A stretch of 43,367 bases of DNA, from positions 1-43,367 of the forward strand of contig NZ_NPIH01000234.1 in assembly GCF_012275575.1 (NCBI RefSeq), in the 5' to 3' direction. Shown here piece after piece: positions 1 through 8,362 of the stretch. Each line of letters begins with the position of its first letter. The stretch's first letter is position 1. The translations under genes and the position numbers were made by a program. The notes beneath the pieces are model-generated. The model was not told where the DNA came from. It searched no databases and saw only the letters and a program-made list of their open reading frames with translations. Source of the DNA: Paraburkholderia sp. SG-MS1 (GTDB taxonomy: Bacteria; Pseudomonadota; Gammaproteobacteria; Burkholderiales; Burkholderiaceae).

Positions 1-1
1 C

Positions 2-859
2 ATGAGCGACACCCGCCTCAACAGCATCATCCGCGCATTCGAATCCGGCAAGCCCGCCTTCACCGCGTTTTCGAAACTGGACAAGCAGAGCGCCATCGAG
101 ATGAGCGATGCGCCGTATGACGGCATCGTCTTCGAAATGGAGCACAACCCGTACGACGTCTCGGCGCTCGGCGATGCATTGCAGTACATGCTCAACCGCA
201 AGCAGATTGCCGAGTCCGGTTCAGTCGCACCGCGCGTGACGCCAATTGCCCGCATTCCGTCCAACGGTGTGGAGATGAATCAGGCGTTCGCCAAGCAGGT
301 GCTCGATCGCGGCGCCTACGGCGTGGTGTGGCCGCACGTGGCGACGGTGGAGCAGGCCTGTAACGCGGTGGCCTCGTGCCGCTATGCGCGCCCGAAAAAC
401 GCGCCGCTATATGAGCCCAAAGGTGTGCGCGGCGATGGCCCCGCCACGGCCGCACGCTACTGGGGTTTGAGCATGGCCGATTACTACAGGAAAGCCGACG
501 TATGGCCGCTGGCTCCGGAAGGCGAGATTCTCGTCGGCCTGATGTGCGAAAGCACCGAGGCGATCGGCAACCTCGACGACATCCTCTCGAACGTGCCCGG
601 CATCGGCTTCATCCTGATCGGTGAAGGCGACCTGAGCCAGGAGCTCGGCTTTCCGCGTCAGTACGAACATCCCGAAGTGCTCGACGCAATGCGCCAGATC
701 GTCGAGACCTGCCACAAGCACAACGTGGTGGTCGGCAATCCGCACACCACCGCGAAGAATCACGAGCGACTGCTCAAGGAAGGCTACCGCTTCCTGATGT
801 CGGCGCCGCAGCGCAGCTATGGCGTGGTCGGCGCGGCGCGCGAGCTGGCGGGATACTGA
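2..859 (+). CDS. HpcH/HpaI-family aldolase (2-oxo acid aldolase type)
   Basis: A 285-residue TIM-barrel aldolase of the HpcH/HpaI (citrate lyase beta-like) family. These class II enzymes cleave or form 2-oxo-3-hydroxy acids and use a divalent metal. The usual metal ligands are recognisable: Glu183 in [14 protein letters not shown] and Asp210 in [12 protein letters not shown]. The [13 protein letters not shown] segment (about 107-119) is also typical of the fold. The ATG lies one base from the window edge, so upstream sequence that would confirm the start is not visible. The stop overlaps the ATG of the next, broken gene (ATGA), which shows an operon. The glycine-rich loop reads GVRGDGP rather than the common GRGYGP-like form, so the substrate may differ from characterised members. 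Family assignment is firm; the substrate is unknown. Confidence 0.85.
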   Translation: MSDTRLNSIIRAFESGKPAFTAFSKLDKQSAIEMSDAPYDGIVFEMEHNPYDVSALGDALQYMLNRKQIAESGSVAPRVTPIARIPSNGVEMNQAFAKQVLDRGAYGVVWPHVATVEQACNAVASCRYARPKNAPLYEPKGVRGDGPATAARYWGLSMADYYRKADVWPLAPEGEILVGLMCESTEAIGNLDDILSNVPGIGFILIGEGDLSQELGFPRQYEHPEVLDAMRQIVETCHKHNVVVGNPHTTAKNHERLLKEGYRFLMSAPQRSYGVVGAARELAGY

Positions 860-1205
860 TGAACGGAGCCGCAAGCCTGGTCCGGACGCTTACCGCTCAG
901 GGCGTCGACGTCTGGCTCGCGAACCCGGCACCTCGGAGATGCACTTCCTGAAGGCGCTGGAGAACCCGCAGATGCGCAGCGTCCTGTGTCTGTTCGAAGG
1001 CGTCTGCACAGGCGCAGCGGACGGCTATTACCGGATGAAAGGCAAGCCCGTGATCGATATCGATCGCCCGCGTATCGACTGGCTGGCGATGGCGCAGGGC
1101 ATGGGCGTGCGCGCCGTCGCCGTCGACACGGCCGAAGCCTTCCATCAGGCGATGGCGGACTCGGTGAACGAGGCCGGTCCGTGCCTCATCGAGGTGAGGC
1201 TTTAA
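859..1205 (+). pseudogene. Thiamine-diphosphate enzyme (acetolactate synthase-like), internally deleted and frameshifted
   Basis: This is the remnant of an IlvB/benzoylformate-decarboxylase-like TPP enzyme, normally about 510-550 residues. The frame from the ATG at 859 gives [19 protein letters not shown] and LANP. Near 925 one base appears to be missing, and the sequence continues in another frame with [28 protein letters not shown] and RMKGKP, the conserved N-terminus with its catalytic Glu. Directly after GKP (about 1050) the reading jumps to [20 protein letters not shown] and CLIEVRL, the typical C-terminal end. Roughly 400 central residues, including the cofactor-binding core, are therefore gone. 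The ATGA overlap with the aldolase and the 28-base gap to the next gene show it was the middle gene of an operon. It cannot make an active enzyme. Confidence 0.85.
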
Positions 1206-1233
1206 CCCCATTCAAGCATAAGGACGCACATCA

Positions 1234-2130
1234 ATGACAACGACGACCCTGACTGAAGTACCCACGTTGCGCACCAATCTGGCCGACTATCCGGTCACGA
1301 AGGCGATGAAGGACGGCCGCGTGGCGTCGGACATCGTGAAGCTCGACTATTGCGGACCGACGCCGGCCCATAACGGCTTCAAGGCGATGGTGCGCGAGAA
1401 CAAATTCGACGCGGGCGAACTGGCGATCGTCACGTTCCTGCAGGCCAGGGCGTATGGCAAGCCGTACATCTTGTTGCCGACGCCGGTTTCCGGGCGCTTC
1501 CAGCATCATTGCGCGGGTTTCAACATCGACTTCGGCCACCTCGATCCGAAGGATATCGAAGGCCGGAAGGTCGGTGTTCGCACCTACACGCAGACCACCG
1601 CGCTGTGGATTCGCGGCATTCTGCGCCACGAATACGGGGTCGATCTCGACAAAGTGACGTGGATGACGCTCGGTGACGGGCATCTCGCGGAGTACCGCGA
1701 CCCGGAGAACTGCGAGCGTCTGCCGGCGGGTTCGTCGATTCCCGAGATGATGCTCAAGGGGGAACTGGCCGCTGCGCTGCTCGGTGAAGACATGCCGAAG
1801 GACGAGCGGGTCCGCACGCTGGTGCCGAATGCGCAGGCGGCGGCGAAAGACTGGTTCGCACGGGAGAACGTGGTGCCGATCAATCACATGTTCGTGGTGC
1901 ACGAGGACATCTCGAAGCAGCGCCCGGATGTGGTGCGGGAGCTGTACCGGATGATCGTCGAAAGCCGTGAGCTCGCTGAAGGGGTGCCTGCGGTGTTTCC
2001 GCCGATCGGGCTGGAGGCGAACCGCAAAGGTCTGCAACTGGCGATCGACTGGGCGCTCGATCAGAAGATCATTGCACGCCGTCTGTCGGTCGATGAACTG
2101 TTCGACGATGTGACGGGCAGCCTCGGGTAA
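1234..2130 (+). CDS. 4,5-dihydroxyphthalate decarboxylase-like / periplasmic-binding-fold protein
   Basis: A 298-residue protein related to the Pht5-type 4,5-dihydroxyphthalate decarboxylase group, which shares its fold with ABC substrate-binding proteins (NMT1/THI5-like). Segments that suggest this are LADYPVTKAMKDGRV near the N-terminus, the DPKDIEGRKVGVRTYTQTTA stretch (about residues 105-125), RGILRHEYGVDLDKVTW, and the late NVVPINHMFVVHEDI. There is no signal peptide, which argues for a cytoplasmic enzyme rather than a transport protein. A good ribosome site (AAGGA) lies 9 bases before the ATG. It follows the aldolase and the broken TPP-enzyme gene, so it probably belonged to the same acid or aromatic degradation pathway. 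The precise reaction cannot be read from the sequence; automated pipelines may label it an ABC substrate-binding protein. Confidence 0.65.
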   Translation: MTTTTLTEVPTLRTNLADYPVTKAMKDGRVASDIVKLDYCGPTPAHNGFKAMVRENKFDAGELAIVTFLQARAYGKPYILLPTPVSGRFQHHCAGFNIDFGHLDPKDIEGRKVGVRTYTQTTALWIRGILRHEYGVDLDKVTWMTLGDGHLAEYRDPENCERLPAGSSIPEMMLKGELAAALLGEDMPKDERVRTLVPNAQAAAKDWFARENVVPINHMFVVHEDISKQRPDVVRELYRMIVESRELAEGVPAVFPPIGLEANRKGLQLAIDWALDQKIIARRLSVDELFDDVTGSLG

Positions 2131-2266
2131 ACGAAGGAAGCAGGCGCAGCGCACGCGAAGCAAAAGTTGAAACGAGCACATCACGCGCAGCCGGGAATAG
2201 CGGCGCAGAAGCGGTTGAGCGGTTTCACGCCGCTTACCTACGCATAATTAATGGAGGCAATTCGCT

Positions 2267-4177
2267 GTGTATCTGACATCATCTGTGAAGAAGCGCCTGG
2301 CTTATTCAGTCATCGGGGGCACCTGGATTTTCATTTGCGCGAGCGCGCAAGCGGCGACCGAAGGCACGGCGCTTCTCAATCGCGTCGGCCCAGTGACGTC
2401 CGAGTTGTACGTCGCGAATGCGGACGGTACGGACGAACACAAGTTGCTGCCGACTCCGGGTTTCGACTATCACGCTTCTTTTTCGAAAGACGCACAGTGG
2501 ATCGTCTTCACATCCGAGCGCGATGGCCTCGGCCAGTCGAATCTCTATCGCGTCAAAGCGGACGGCTCGGACCTGACGCAACTCACCCATCACATTGCAG
2601 TCGACGATGCCGCCGTCTTTTCGCCGACCGACCCTAACGTCATCGCATTCGTCTCTTCACGCCGCGGCGCGAAAGAATTCGGCACGACCAATATCTGGAC
2701 GCTGAACATTGCGACTGGCGCGTTGAAGAACGTCACCGGTTCGCTGAAATTCGATCCGAGCAAACCGCATAGCTACTTCCGGCCGACGTGGTCTCCGGAC
2801 GGCAAATGGCTTGCCCTGTCATCCGACATCGGTTCCGATTGGCGCGGCCACAATCTGCCGGTTGGCTGGGAGCGTACGCAGGAAAGCAGCATCTACGTCA
2901 TCAGGCCCGATGGCTCCGGCTGGAAGAAGATTGCCAGCCATCCCGGTTTTGACGAGGGTTCCCCCTCCTGGTCGCCGGACGGCAAGCGCGTCGTTTTCTA
3001 TGAAACGCCGGTTGAGTCGACGTGGGGTGCACATCGTCCGGAAGGGATCAACTCCGTCAGCTCGCAACTGGTGTCGGTCGAGTTGTCCACGCTCGCGAAG
3101 ACCACGTTGACGTCGACGCCCGGCTTCAAGGTGTTCCCGCAATATCTGACGGACACCAACGTCGCGTATCACGTGAAGGGCGGCCAGACCGAGGGCATCT
3201 ACACCACCGCCGGGACTTTCCGATCGACGGCGGATACGGGCATTCGCTCGCCGCGCTATTCGTCCGACGGCACGCGAATGGTCTATGAAAAGATCACGAT
3301 GCGGCCCGCGCATCCGAATGGAATGCCGATGTTCAGCTTCGACCCCGCGTGGGACTACCGCTACATCGACGTATTCCCGCAACTGTCGGCGGATCGCAAG
3401 AAGCTCGTGTACACGGAAAAGGCGATGAACTCGTCCATTGCCACCATCAACCCGGATTTCTCCGGCTACACGCGCATCTATGATGCGGCAACGAGTGGCC
3501 TGACCCCGGACATGGTTAAGAAGGGCCTGGCGGGGGCGTTCCAGCCGACGTGGTCACCGAATCGCGAGTGGGTGGCTTTTGGCGTGGGCGACTGGTTCTT
3601 CACGCGCGGCGCGGGTCCGGGCCGGATTGCGCGGATCAAGGCGGACGGCAGCATGGACGGCCATCCGGAGTTCCTGACGGACGATTCGATCAATGCGGGC
3701 TTCCCGAGCTATTCGCCGGATGGCAAGAAGCTCGTGTACCGCGTGTGGAGCCCCAAGGTGCAGGGCCTGCGCATTCTCGACCTGGATACGCGCAAGACGA
3801 CGGTGCTGACGACCGACGCGGACAACCTGCCGGGCTGGTCACCGGATGGCAGCAGGATCGTGTTCACGCGCAAGCTGATCAACCCGACCGATCCGAACAA
3901 ATTCAACTATGACGTGTTCACGATCAAGCCTGATGGCACGGGTCTGGTCCGTCTGACTTCGGATGGATCAAACCAGGGGCATGCCGTGTGGACCTGGGAT
4001 GGCAAGATCGGCTACAGTTCAGGCACCTATGGCTTCCGGGATGAACTCGCGCTGTACGACAACAGCTTCCAGCCCGACGGCCAGAACTGGGTGATGAATG
4101 CGGACGGAACCGAACAGCATGCGATCACGGATACGTTGTGGGAGGAGGCGATGCCGTTATACATTCCCAACCCTTGA
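2267..4177 (+). CDS. Exported TolB-like beta-propeller (PD40 repeat) protein
   Basis: A 636-residue secreted protein built almost entirely from PD40/WD40-like repeats, as in TolB. About ten repeats with the core pattern (F/W/Y)SPDGKxxxF are visible, for example FSKDAQWIVFTSERDG, WSPDGKWLALSS, WSPDGKRVVFYE, YSPDGKKLVYRVW and WSPDGSRIVFTRK. The N-terminus (VKKRLAYSVIGGTWIFICASAQA) is a Sec signal peptide. The GTG start at 2267 is chosen because GGAGG lies 9 bases upstream; an internal GTG at 2285 is possible. No tol-pal genes or catalytic domain are present, so this is not housekeeping TolB. A periplasmic binding, scaffold or sugar-lyase-associated role is conceivable, but no function can be assigned. 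A strong terminator follows. Confidence 0.8.
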   Translation: MYLTSSVKKRLAYSVIGGTWIFICASAQAATEGTALLNRVGPVTSELYVANADGTDEHKLLPTPGFDYHASFSKDAQWIVFTSERDGLGQSNLYRVKADGSDLTQLTHHIAVDDAAVFSPTDPNVIAFVSSRRGAKEFGTTNIWTLNIATGALKNVTGSLKFDPSKPHSYFRPTWSPDGKWLALSSDIGSDWRGHNLPVGWERTQESSIYVIRPDGSGWKKIASHPGFDEGSPSWSPDGKRVVFYETPVESTWGAHRPEGINSVSSQLVSVELSTLAKTTLTSTPGFKVFPQYLTDTNVAYHVKGGQTEGIYTTAGTFRSTADTGIRSPRYSSDGTRMVYEKITMRPAHPNGMPMFSFDPAWDYRYIDVFPQLSADRKKLVYTEKAMNSSIATINPDFSGYTRIYDAATSGLTPDMVKKGLAGAFQPTWSPNREWVAFGVGDWFFTRGAGPGRIARIKADGSMDGHPEFLTDDSINAGFPSYSPDGKKLVYRVWSPKVQGLRILDLDTRKTTVLTTDADNLPGWSPDGSRIVFTRKLINPTDPNKFNYDVFTIKPDGTGLVRLTSDGSNQGHAVWTWDGKIGYSSGTYGFRDELALYDNSFQPDGQNWVMNADGTEQHAITDTLWEEAMPLYIPNP

Positions 4178-4202
4178 TCCGGGTGCTGCACTAGTGTGAG
4201 AG

Positions 4203-4229
4203 GCGCCGTGCAAAAGCACGGCGCTTTTT
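4203..4229 (+). terminator. Rho-independent terminator after the propeller gene
   Basis: A perfect 9-bp stem (GCGCCGTGC / GCACGGCGC) with an AAAA loop is followed directly by five T residues. It begins 25 bases after the stop of the propeller gene. Confidence 0.92.
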
Positions 4230-4591
4230 ATTGCGCAACGAAATGAATGAGTGGGCACGCGACGGCTGTACTTTGCGCTTGTCGCCGATCCCATGTAGAA
4301 AAGGAACGCTATCCTAAGAAGCCGTCAATCTGATTCGTTGAGCCAGTGAAGGAAACAGCTTCAGCAAATTATCTGAAAGATGAAATCTCGAGAACCGGGT
4401 TCTGCATGGGCGAAGAATAGGGAATAGAAGTGAATACCAAGCTACATGCTCGTATTCAATAATGCGGCGTAGGTGAAGGAACTTCAGCAATCGCCCACGT
4501 GAAAGAGAACCCATTTCGAGGCGTGCTTTGAAACGCTCACTGGCGACCGGTTGAATGGATCGCCAGTGAGTAAGTGTTACAGGCGTGCCGA
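4230..4591. other. Gene-free interval between convergent genes
   Basis: No reading frame here has convincing codon use or homology. Base composition is lower in GC than the surrounding genes. The only clear structure is the inverted repeat at 4536-4570, next to the end of the minus-strand outer membrane protein gene. Confidence 0.5.
4536..4570 (-). terminator. Inverted repeat, probable terminator of the minus-strand gene
   Basis: An 11-bp perfect stem (CTCACTGGCGA / TCGCCAGTGAG) with a 13-base loop lies about 20 bases past the stop of the minus-strand Tsx-like gene. There is no long T run, so it may act as a terminator aided by other factors or as a 3' mRNA-stabilising hairpin. Confidence 0.55.
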
Positions 4592-5566
4592 TCAGAAATG
4601 AATTTCGGCTATCACCATGGGTGCGGACGTTATCGTGCTGACCGTTTCACGAGTCGGCGAGCCATACATGTGGTACCAGTATTCGTAGCCGACGCCAGCA
4701 TAAATAGTTCGCGGATGACCAGCGAACGAACCAAGATCGGCCAGCAGCGAGACCCGTGTGAGAAATTCCGTTGTGGTCTCGACGCCGAAGCCGTCTTTTC
4801 CTTTCGGTCCGGTCACGCTCGCGAAGCCGCGAAACATCAATGGCACCGGACCTGCCCGGAACGGGAAGAGCCATGAACTTTCGACGTGCCAAGCCGTGTT
4901 GTAGTGCACGTCGACGCCGACGATGCCGTTGTGGTTGCTTTCGGTTCTCAGGCCCGCAGTCAGATTCAGGAACCCCCGCGGCAGCGCGAATTCGAGAGTC
5001 GGACCGAAAACGAGCATTCGTGCTCGCTGCGCGTAAGCGTCGTTCTTCGTGCCGATTTCGTAGCCGCCTGTCAGGCCCACATCCCGAATGATGCCGATAC
5101 CGACCGGCCTTCCGAGGATTTTGCCCGCGCTCAACGTCACGCGGCCGATGCTATACAACTCTTGTGCGCCACCGGAGGAAGGGCCGCCAGCTTCCGGATT
5201 CGCTGAGTTCGAGATGATGTAGTCGACATTGAACGCATAGCTACCGAATCTGAAGCCACCGGTAGTCGTGAGATAGCCGATGTTTTGCGCGACCTTGTCG
5301 GGAACGCCAGGGTAGTGGAAATTGCTGCCGTAGCGGTAGCCGATATAGGTGTCGTTCCACGAGACGGGCGGTGCACCGATTTGTTCTCCCGATTTCAGAT
5401 CCGGAGCAGTGAGCGGAGCGGTGCTATTCGTCTGGGTTGGTTGGGATTGCTGGGGAACGGAGGCATTCGGTGGGCTGAACACCTCCGCATAACTGAATTC
5501 GCTCAAGCAGCAGAACATGGCGATACCGAGAAGCGGCTCGCGCACAGCTATCGAAAATTTTTTCAT
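4592..5566 (-). CDS. Tsx-like outer membrane beta-barrel protein
   Basis: A protein of about 324 residues that looks like an outer membrane barrel of the Tsx/nucleoside-channel-like type found in Burkholderiaceae. The N-terminus (MKKFSIAVREPLLGIAMFCC ending SYA) is a signal peptide. A Pro/Ser/Thr/Gln-rich stretch follows, then alternating amphipathic strands such as TYIGYRYGSNFHYPG, FRFGSYAFNVDYI, GILGRP-like turns and FLNLTAGLRTESNHNG. The last residue is Phe, as expected for BAM-dependent insertion. I prefer the ATG at 5566, which is preceded by GGATGGAGAC; the in-frame ATG at 5578 has no ribosome site. It is transcribed alone and converges on the propeller gene. A transport substrate cannot be inferred. 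Confidence 0.7.
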   Translation of the reverse strand: MKKFSIAVREPLLGIAMFCCLSEFSYAEVFSPPNASVPQQSQPTQTNSTAPLTAPDLKSGEQIGAPPVSWNDTYIGYRYGSNFHYPGVPDKVAQNIGYLTTTGGFRFGSYAFNVDYIISNSANPEAGGPSSGGAQELYSIGRVTLSAGKILGRPVGIGIIRDVGLTGGYEIGTKNDAYAQRARMLVFGPTLEFALPRGFLNLTAGLRTESNHNGIVGVDVHYNTAWHVESSWLFPFRAGPVPLMFRGFASVTGPKGKDGFGVETTTEFLTRVSLLADLGSFAGHPRTIYAGVGYEYWYHMYGSPTRETVSTITSAPMVIAEIHF

Positions 5567-6411
5567 GTCTCCATCCATATTGTTTTTTATCAGCCCCGAC
5601 TACACTTGGCGCTGCGCACCTTATTGAAGATGTTCTGTATGTCTCCGTCGAAATGGGATTGAGGTCGATCGGTGAGGAATGGTATTGGATGGCCGACCGT
5701 CTGCCTTTACACAAAAGTTAGATTCGCTGGCATTTTTTGCAGGCGCAAGCGAGCTGGCGACGCCTTGCGTGTCGCTGCTGCAGAAAAAAATGCCAGTGAA
5801 TCGACTTTTTGTGTAGGGACGCATGCTTGAGCATCAAATATTCTTGCTCCTACAAGACAGGGTGTGCGGCGACGAAAGACTCGCCCGACCCACTGAGAAA
5901 GAAATTCAACGGAGACGAAATTGACAATGAGCCCCCTTGAGGATCGCCTTTTCTGAGCATTCCGCCGGTTTGCGACCTTGATGTCCACAGCGAAAAGCAG
6001 TTCAACGCAAGGCGCCTGAGATGGTGCGGTGCCCGCGCCGGTGTCGGCGAACGGGCAAGTGGTAGTCGCTATCGATACGGCGCCGAACTGATTCTTTGAG
6101 TGCGCCGCTGAACGCGGAGTGGCGTACACGCCGATCGCCATCACAGACCGTGACTCCGCTGCTTCCTTGCGCCTGCGCAATGAGTGGACCATTCGCGTTG
6201 ACGCATCGGATCCAGGGTGGGCGCACTCCGCGTCATCTCCCCGCCGTGCGTTGTCCTTACAGACTGGAACGCCTGACTCGCAAATGCGCCGAGCACGCAC
6301 CTTGACGCCGCCCCCCATCGGGCGTGCGCACGGAACTGCGGATTTATCGAGTGTCCTGACTCGAACCGCTGAACGATGAAATTAAAAACTACATATTGAT
6401 TCGGAGACGGA
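5567..6411. other. Gene-poor interval with a mobile-element-like inverted repeat
   Basis: This 845-base stretch holds no frame I would call a gene. Long open frames on the minus strand are rich in Arg and Ser, lack ribosome sites and show no family motif, as expected for chance frames in GC-rich DNA. The one clear structure is the 108-bp inverted repeat at 5708-5815. The last 40 bases are AT-rich and hold the ribosome site (GGAGACGGA) of the porin gene, and presumably its promoter. Confidence 0.5.
5708..5815. repeat. 108-bp inverted-repeat element (MITE-like or IS-end remnant)
   Basis: The left arm (5708-5742) begins TACACAAAAGTTAGATTC and continues CTGGCATTTTTTGCAG. The right arm (5778-5815) ends with the imperfect reverse complement, TGCCAGTGAATC followed by GACTTTTTGTGTA. 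About 30 of the 35-38 positions pair, and some 35 bases lie between the arms. A copy of the right arm recurs at 9445-9482, including the flanking GGGACG, so this is a dispersed repeat and not a simple hairpin. The arms resemble the ends of insertion sequences; no transposase is left. The IS family is not assigned. Confidence 0.65.
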
Positions 6412-7437
6412 ATGAAAAAGTTGATCGCTCTTGTGTCAGGCGTTGCATCGGCCTGGACGTTTAGCACCGCACACGCTCAGTCGTCGGTCACGCTGTACGG
6501 CATTGTCGACAACGGTCTGGAGTATCAGAATTCTGGCGCGGGAGCCGTGGTGCGCGCGGTATCCGGTGGGCTCTTTGCAAGCCGATACGGCCTGAAGGGC
6601 AGCGAGGAAATCGGCGGCGGCCTCAAGATCAACTTTCAGTTGGAGCAAGGCTTTTCTGGCGTCACAGGGGCGGCCTCGAACGCGGCCGCCGCCTTCAATC
6701 GCCAGGCATGGGTAGGGGTGTCCGGCGGTTTCGGTGAGGCGCGTTTCGGGCTGCAAAACACGCCTCAATACATGTTCATGAACCCTGAACTCGACCCGGT
6801 GGCGGTCATGAGCATCGGGTCGCCCATGAATAATTTCAACAGTCTGACCGTTCGGGTCAACAACGCGATCTCCTATTTCACGCCGACTGTCTACGGCTTG
6901 AGCGCGCAGTTCATGGTCGCGATGCGGGATGCGACGACCAGGCCGAGCAACGGGCTGCAGTTCTATAACGCGGCCGTGCGCTACGTGAATGGACCATTCC
7001 GCGTGGCAGCGGGTTATGAGCAGGCAGACAATGCGGCAGGAACCTCGACGCTGAAAATTTTCAACGCGGGCGGATCGGTGGGAATAGGGGCCGCCCGTTT
7101 CTATCTGGCGTATCACACGGAGCGTCAGACCGACAACAGCGTGAAGCGCGACGTCTATGAAGTATCGGGTTCGTACTCGTTCAGTCCCGCCGACCAGCTT
7201 TCACTCATGTATGGTTACGCACACGATCGCAGTGGTCAGGGGAACAATGCACAGCAGGTGGGCCTGACCTACTCGTACTCCCTCTCGAAGATGACGACCC
7301 TTTACGGTTCCGCAGGCTTCATCGAAAATCGGAATCAGGCGCGCTTTACCCTCAACGGCACCGGGTATACCGGTATTGCGGTCGCGCCAGGCGCCAACAC
7401 GCGCGGGGTCATAGTCGGAATGCTGCATCGGTTCTGA
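6412..7437 (+). CDS. Gram-negative trimeric porin (Burkholderia OmpC-like)
   Basis: A 341-residue outer membrane porin for diffusion of small hydrophilic solutes. The signal peptide MKKLIALVSGVASAWTFSTA ends with AHA and is followed by QSSVTLYGIVDNGLEYQNSG, the typical first strand of betaproteobacterial porins. Other hallmarks are SRYGLKGSEEIGGGLKINFQLE (strands 2-3), FNRQAWVGVSGGFGEARFGLQ, the constriction-loop region with ELDPVAVMSIGSPMNNFN, and a C-terminal HRF ending in Phe. The length is normal for the family. A ribosome site (GGAGACGGA) sits just before the ATG. It is monocistronic, with a GC-rich hairpin downstream. Such porins are often found beside catabolic loci, but no specific substrate is indicated. 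Confidence 0.93.
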   Translation: MKKLIALVSGVASAWTFSTAHAQSSVTLYGIVDNGLEYQNSGAGAVVRAVSGGLFASRYGLKGSEEIGGGLKINFQLEQGFSGVTGAASNAAAAFNRQAWVGVSGGFGEARFGLQNTPQYMFMNPELDPVAVMSIGSPMNNFNSLTVRVNNAISYFTPTVYGLSAQFMVAMRDATTRPSNGLQFYNAAVRYVNGPFRVAAGYEQADNAAGTSTLKIFNAGGSVGIGAARFYLAYHTERQTDNSVKRDVYEVSGSYSFSPADQLSLMYGYAHDRSGQGNNAQQVGLTYSYSLSKMTTLYGSAGFIENRNQARFTLNGTGYTGIAVAPGANTRGVIVGMLHRF

Positions 7438-7446
7438 TGCGCGAGC

Positions 7447-7466
7447 GCCGGCCTCGCCGGGCCGGC
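7447..7466 (+). terminator. GC-rich hairpin after the porin gene
   Basis: GCCGGCC / GGCCGGC forms a 7-bp stem with a 6-base loop, 9 bases after the porin stop. No T run follows, so intrinsic termination is uncertain. Confidence 0.4.
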
Positions 7467-8362
7467 ATCGATGTTCGGGTAAATCGCAGGCCGCTATTCC
7501 CGGAAATGTATGGAAAAATTGGCGTTGTTTTGCCGACGCTCCGCGGGTGCTACGATGCATCCGTTCGGCACAGCGAGAACTTCGTTAGGTATGTTCTCCA
7601 GTCCTGAGCGGATTTTCAATGTGAGAAAACGAACGTAGAGACGATTTTTTAGGGCCCCCCAGAGCGCTGCTCTCCGGGGCCGAGCTGTTGACCTCGACTG
7701 GCGAACGACGAACGTCAGATCGAGGTGCACGCCGATTCTGGATGATGAATTGTGGTCACGCCTCAAACCGTCGTTGCTGCCCTTGGAACTCTTGCCCTTC
7801 AGCAGGGCGGCGTGCAAGCCGGTGTTGCACCGGGCCGCATCCGCCTGCATGTCGTTCGTGCAGGCGAACGGGTGACGCGAGCGGACCACGGCCCTATCTC
7901 TTCTGGCCTCTGGCAAATCTCCGTGGCCGCGATTCCGGCCGGCGCCAACCATCGCAATGTCACGCGACTACTTCAGAAACCACCGTCCTTCTACCCCGCT
8001 CGCGGCGACCGCTTTCGCGTGGCTCGGCCACGACCAAAGGCGCACAGCATCCATTTCGTGATTGCTTGCCGATGCGCTGGACACGGCAGCAGCTTCGGCA
8101 AGTATTGCTGCGTGGTTGAACGCATGCGCGGCGCGACTGTGGCAACATCGACAAATAAATCGTGGACTCCGTGTGCAGAGACATCGCTCACAAGCCACGG
8201 ATCGTGAAAGATACAACTGACTGACGATGCGGTGCAGACGATCTGCCGTCGCCCGGTCAAAAAAATATGGCCCAGTCGGAACCAACGCCAGAGATATTCT
8301 GCGTAAGGCCGGAAATTCAAGGACGGCCGCGATCGAATCGGTTCGGCCGCCAAGGAGACTTT
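7467..8362. other. Gene-poor interval before the AraC-type regulator
   Basis: About 900 bases without a supportable gene. Several frames on both strands stay open for 100-180 codons, but none carries a recognised motif, a ribosome site or normal codon use, and they are best read as chance frames or a decayed gene. An imperfect GC-rich hairpin (GCCCCCCAGAGC / GCTCTCCGGGGC) lies near 7652-7680. The regulator frame is open from 8267, but its ribosome site points to the ATG at 8363. Confidence 0.45.

Noticed and set aside
2267..4177. Housekeeping tolB
   Set aside because: The protein is about 200 residues longer than TolB, with other repeat content, and no tolQRA or pal genes are nearby.
4314..4514. 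66-codon minus-strand frame between the propeller and Tsx-like genes
   Set aside because: No ribosome site, no motif, low-GC non-coding composition.
5707..6318. 203-codon minus-strand frame
   Set aside because: It runs through the inverted-repeat element, is Arg/Ser/Ala-rich, has no ribosome site and no recognisable motif.
7494..7952. 152-codon minus-strand frame and overlapping plus-strand frames at 7688-8207
   Set aside because: Open frames occur on both strands at once, with atypical composition and no family signal; chance frames in GC-rich DNA are the simpler reading.
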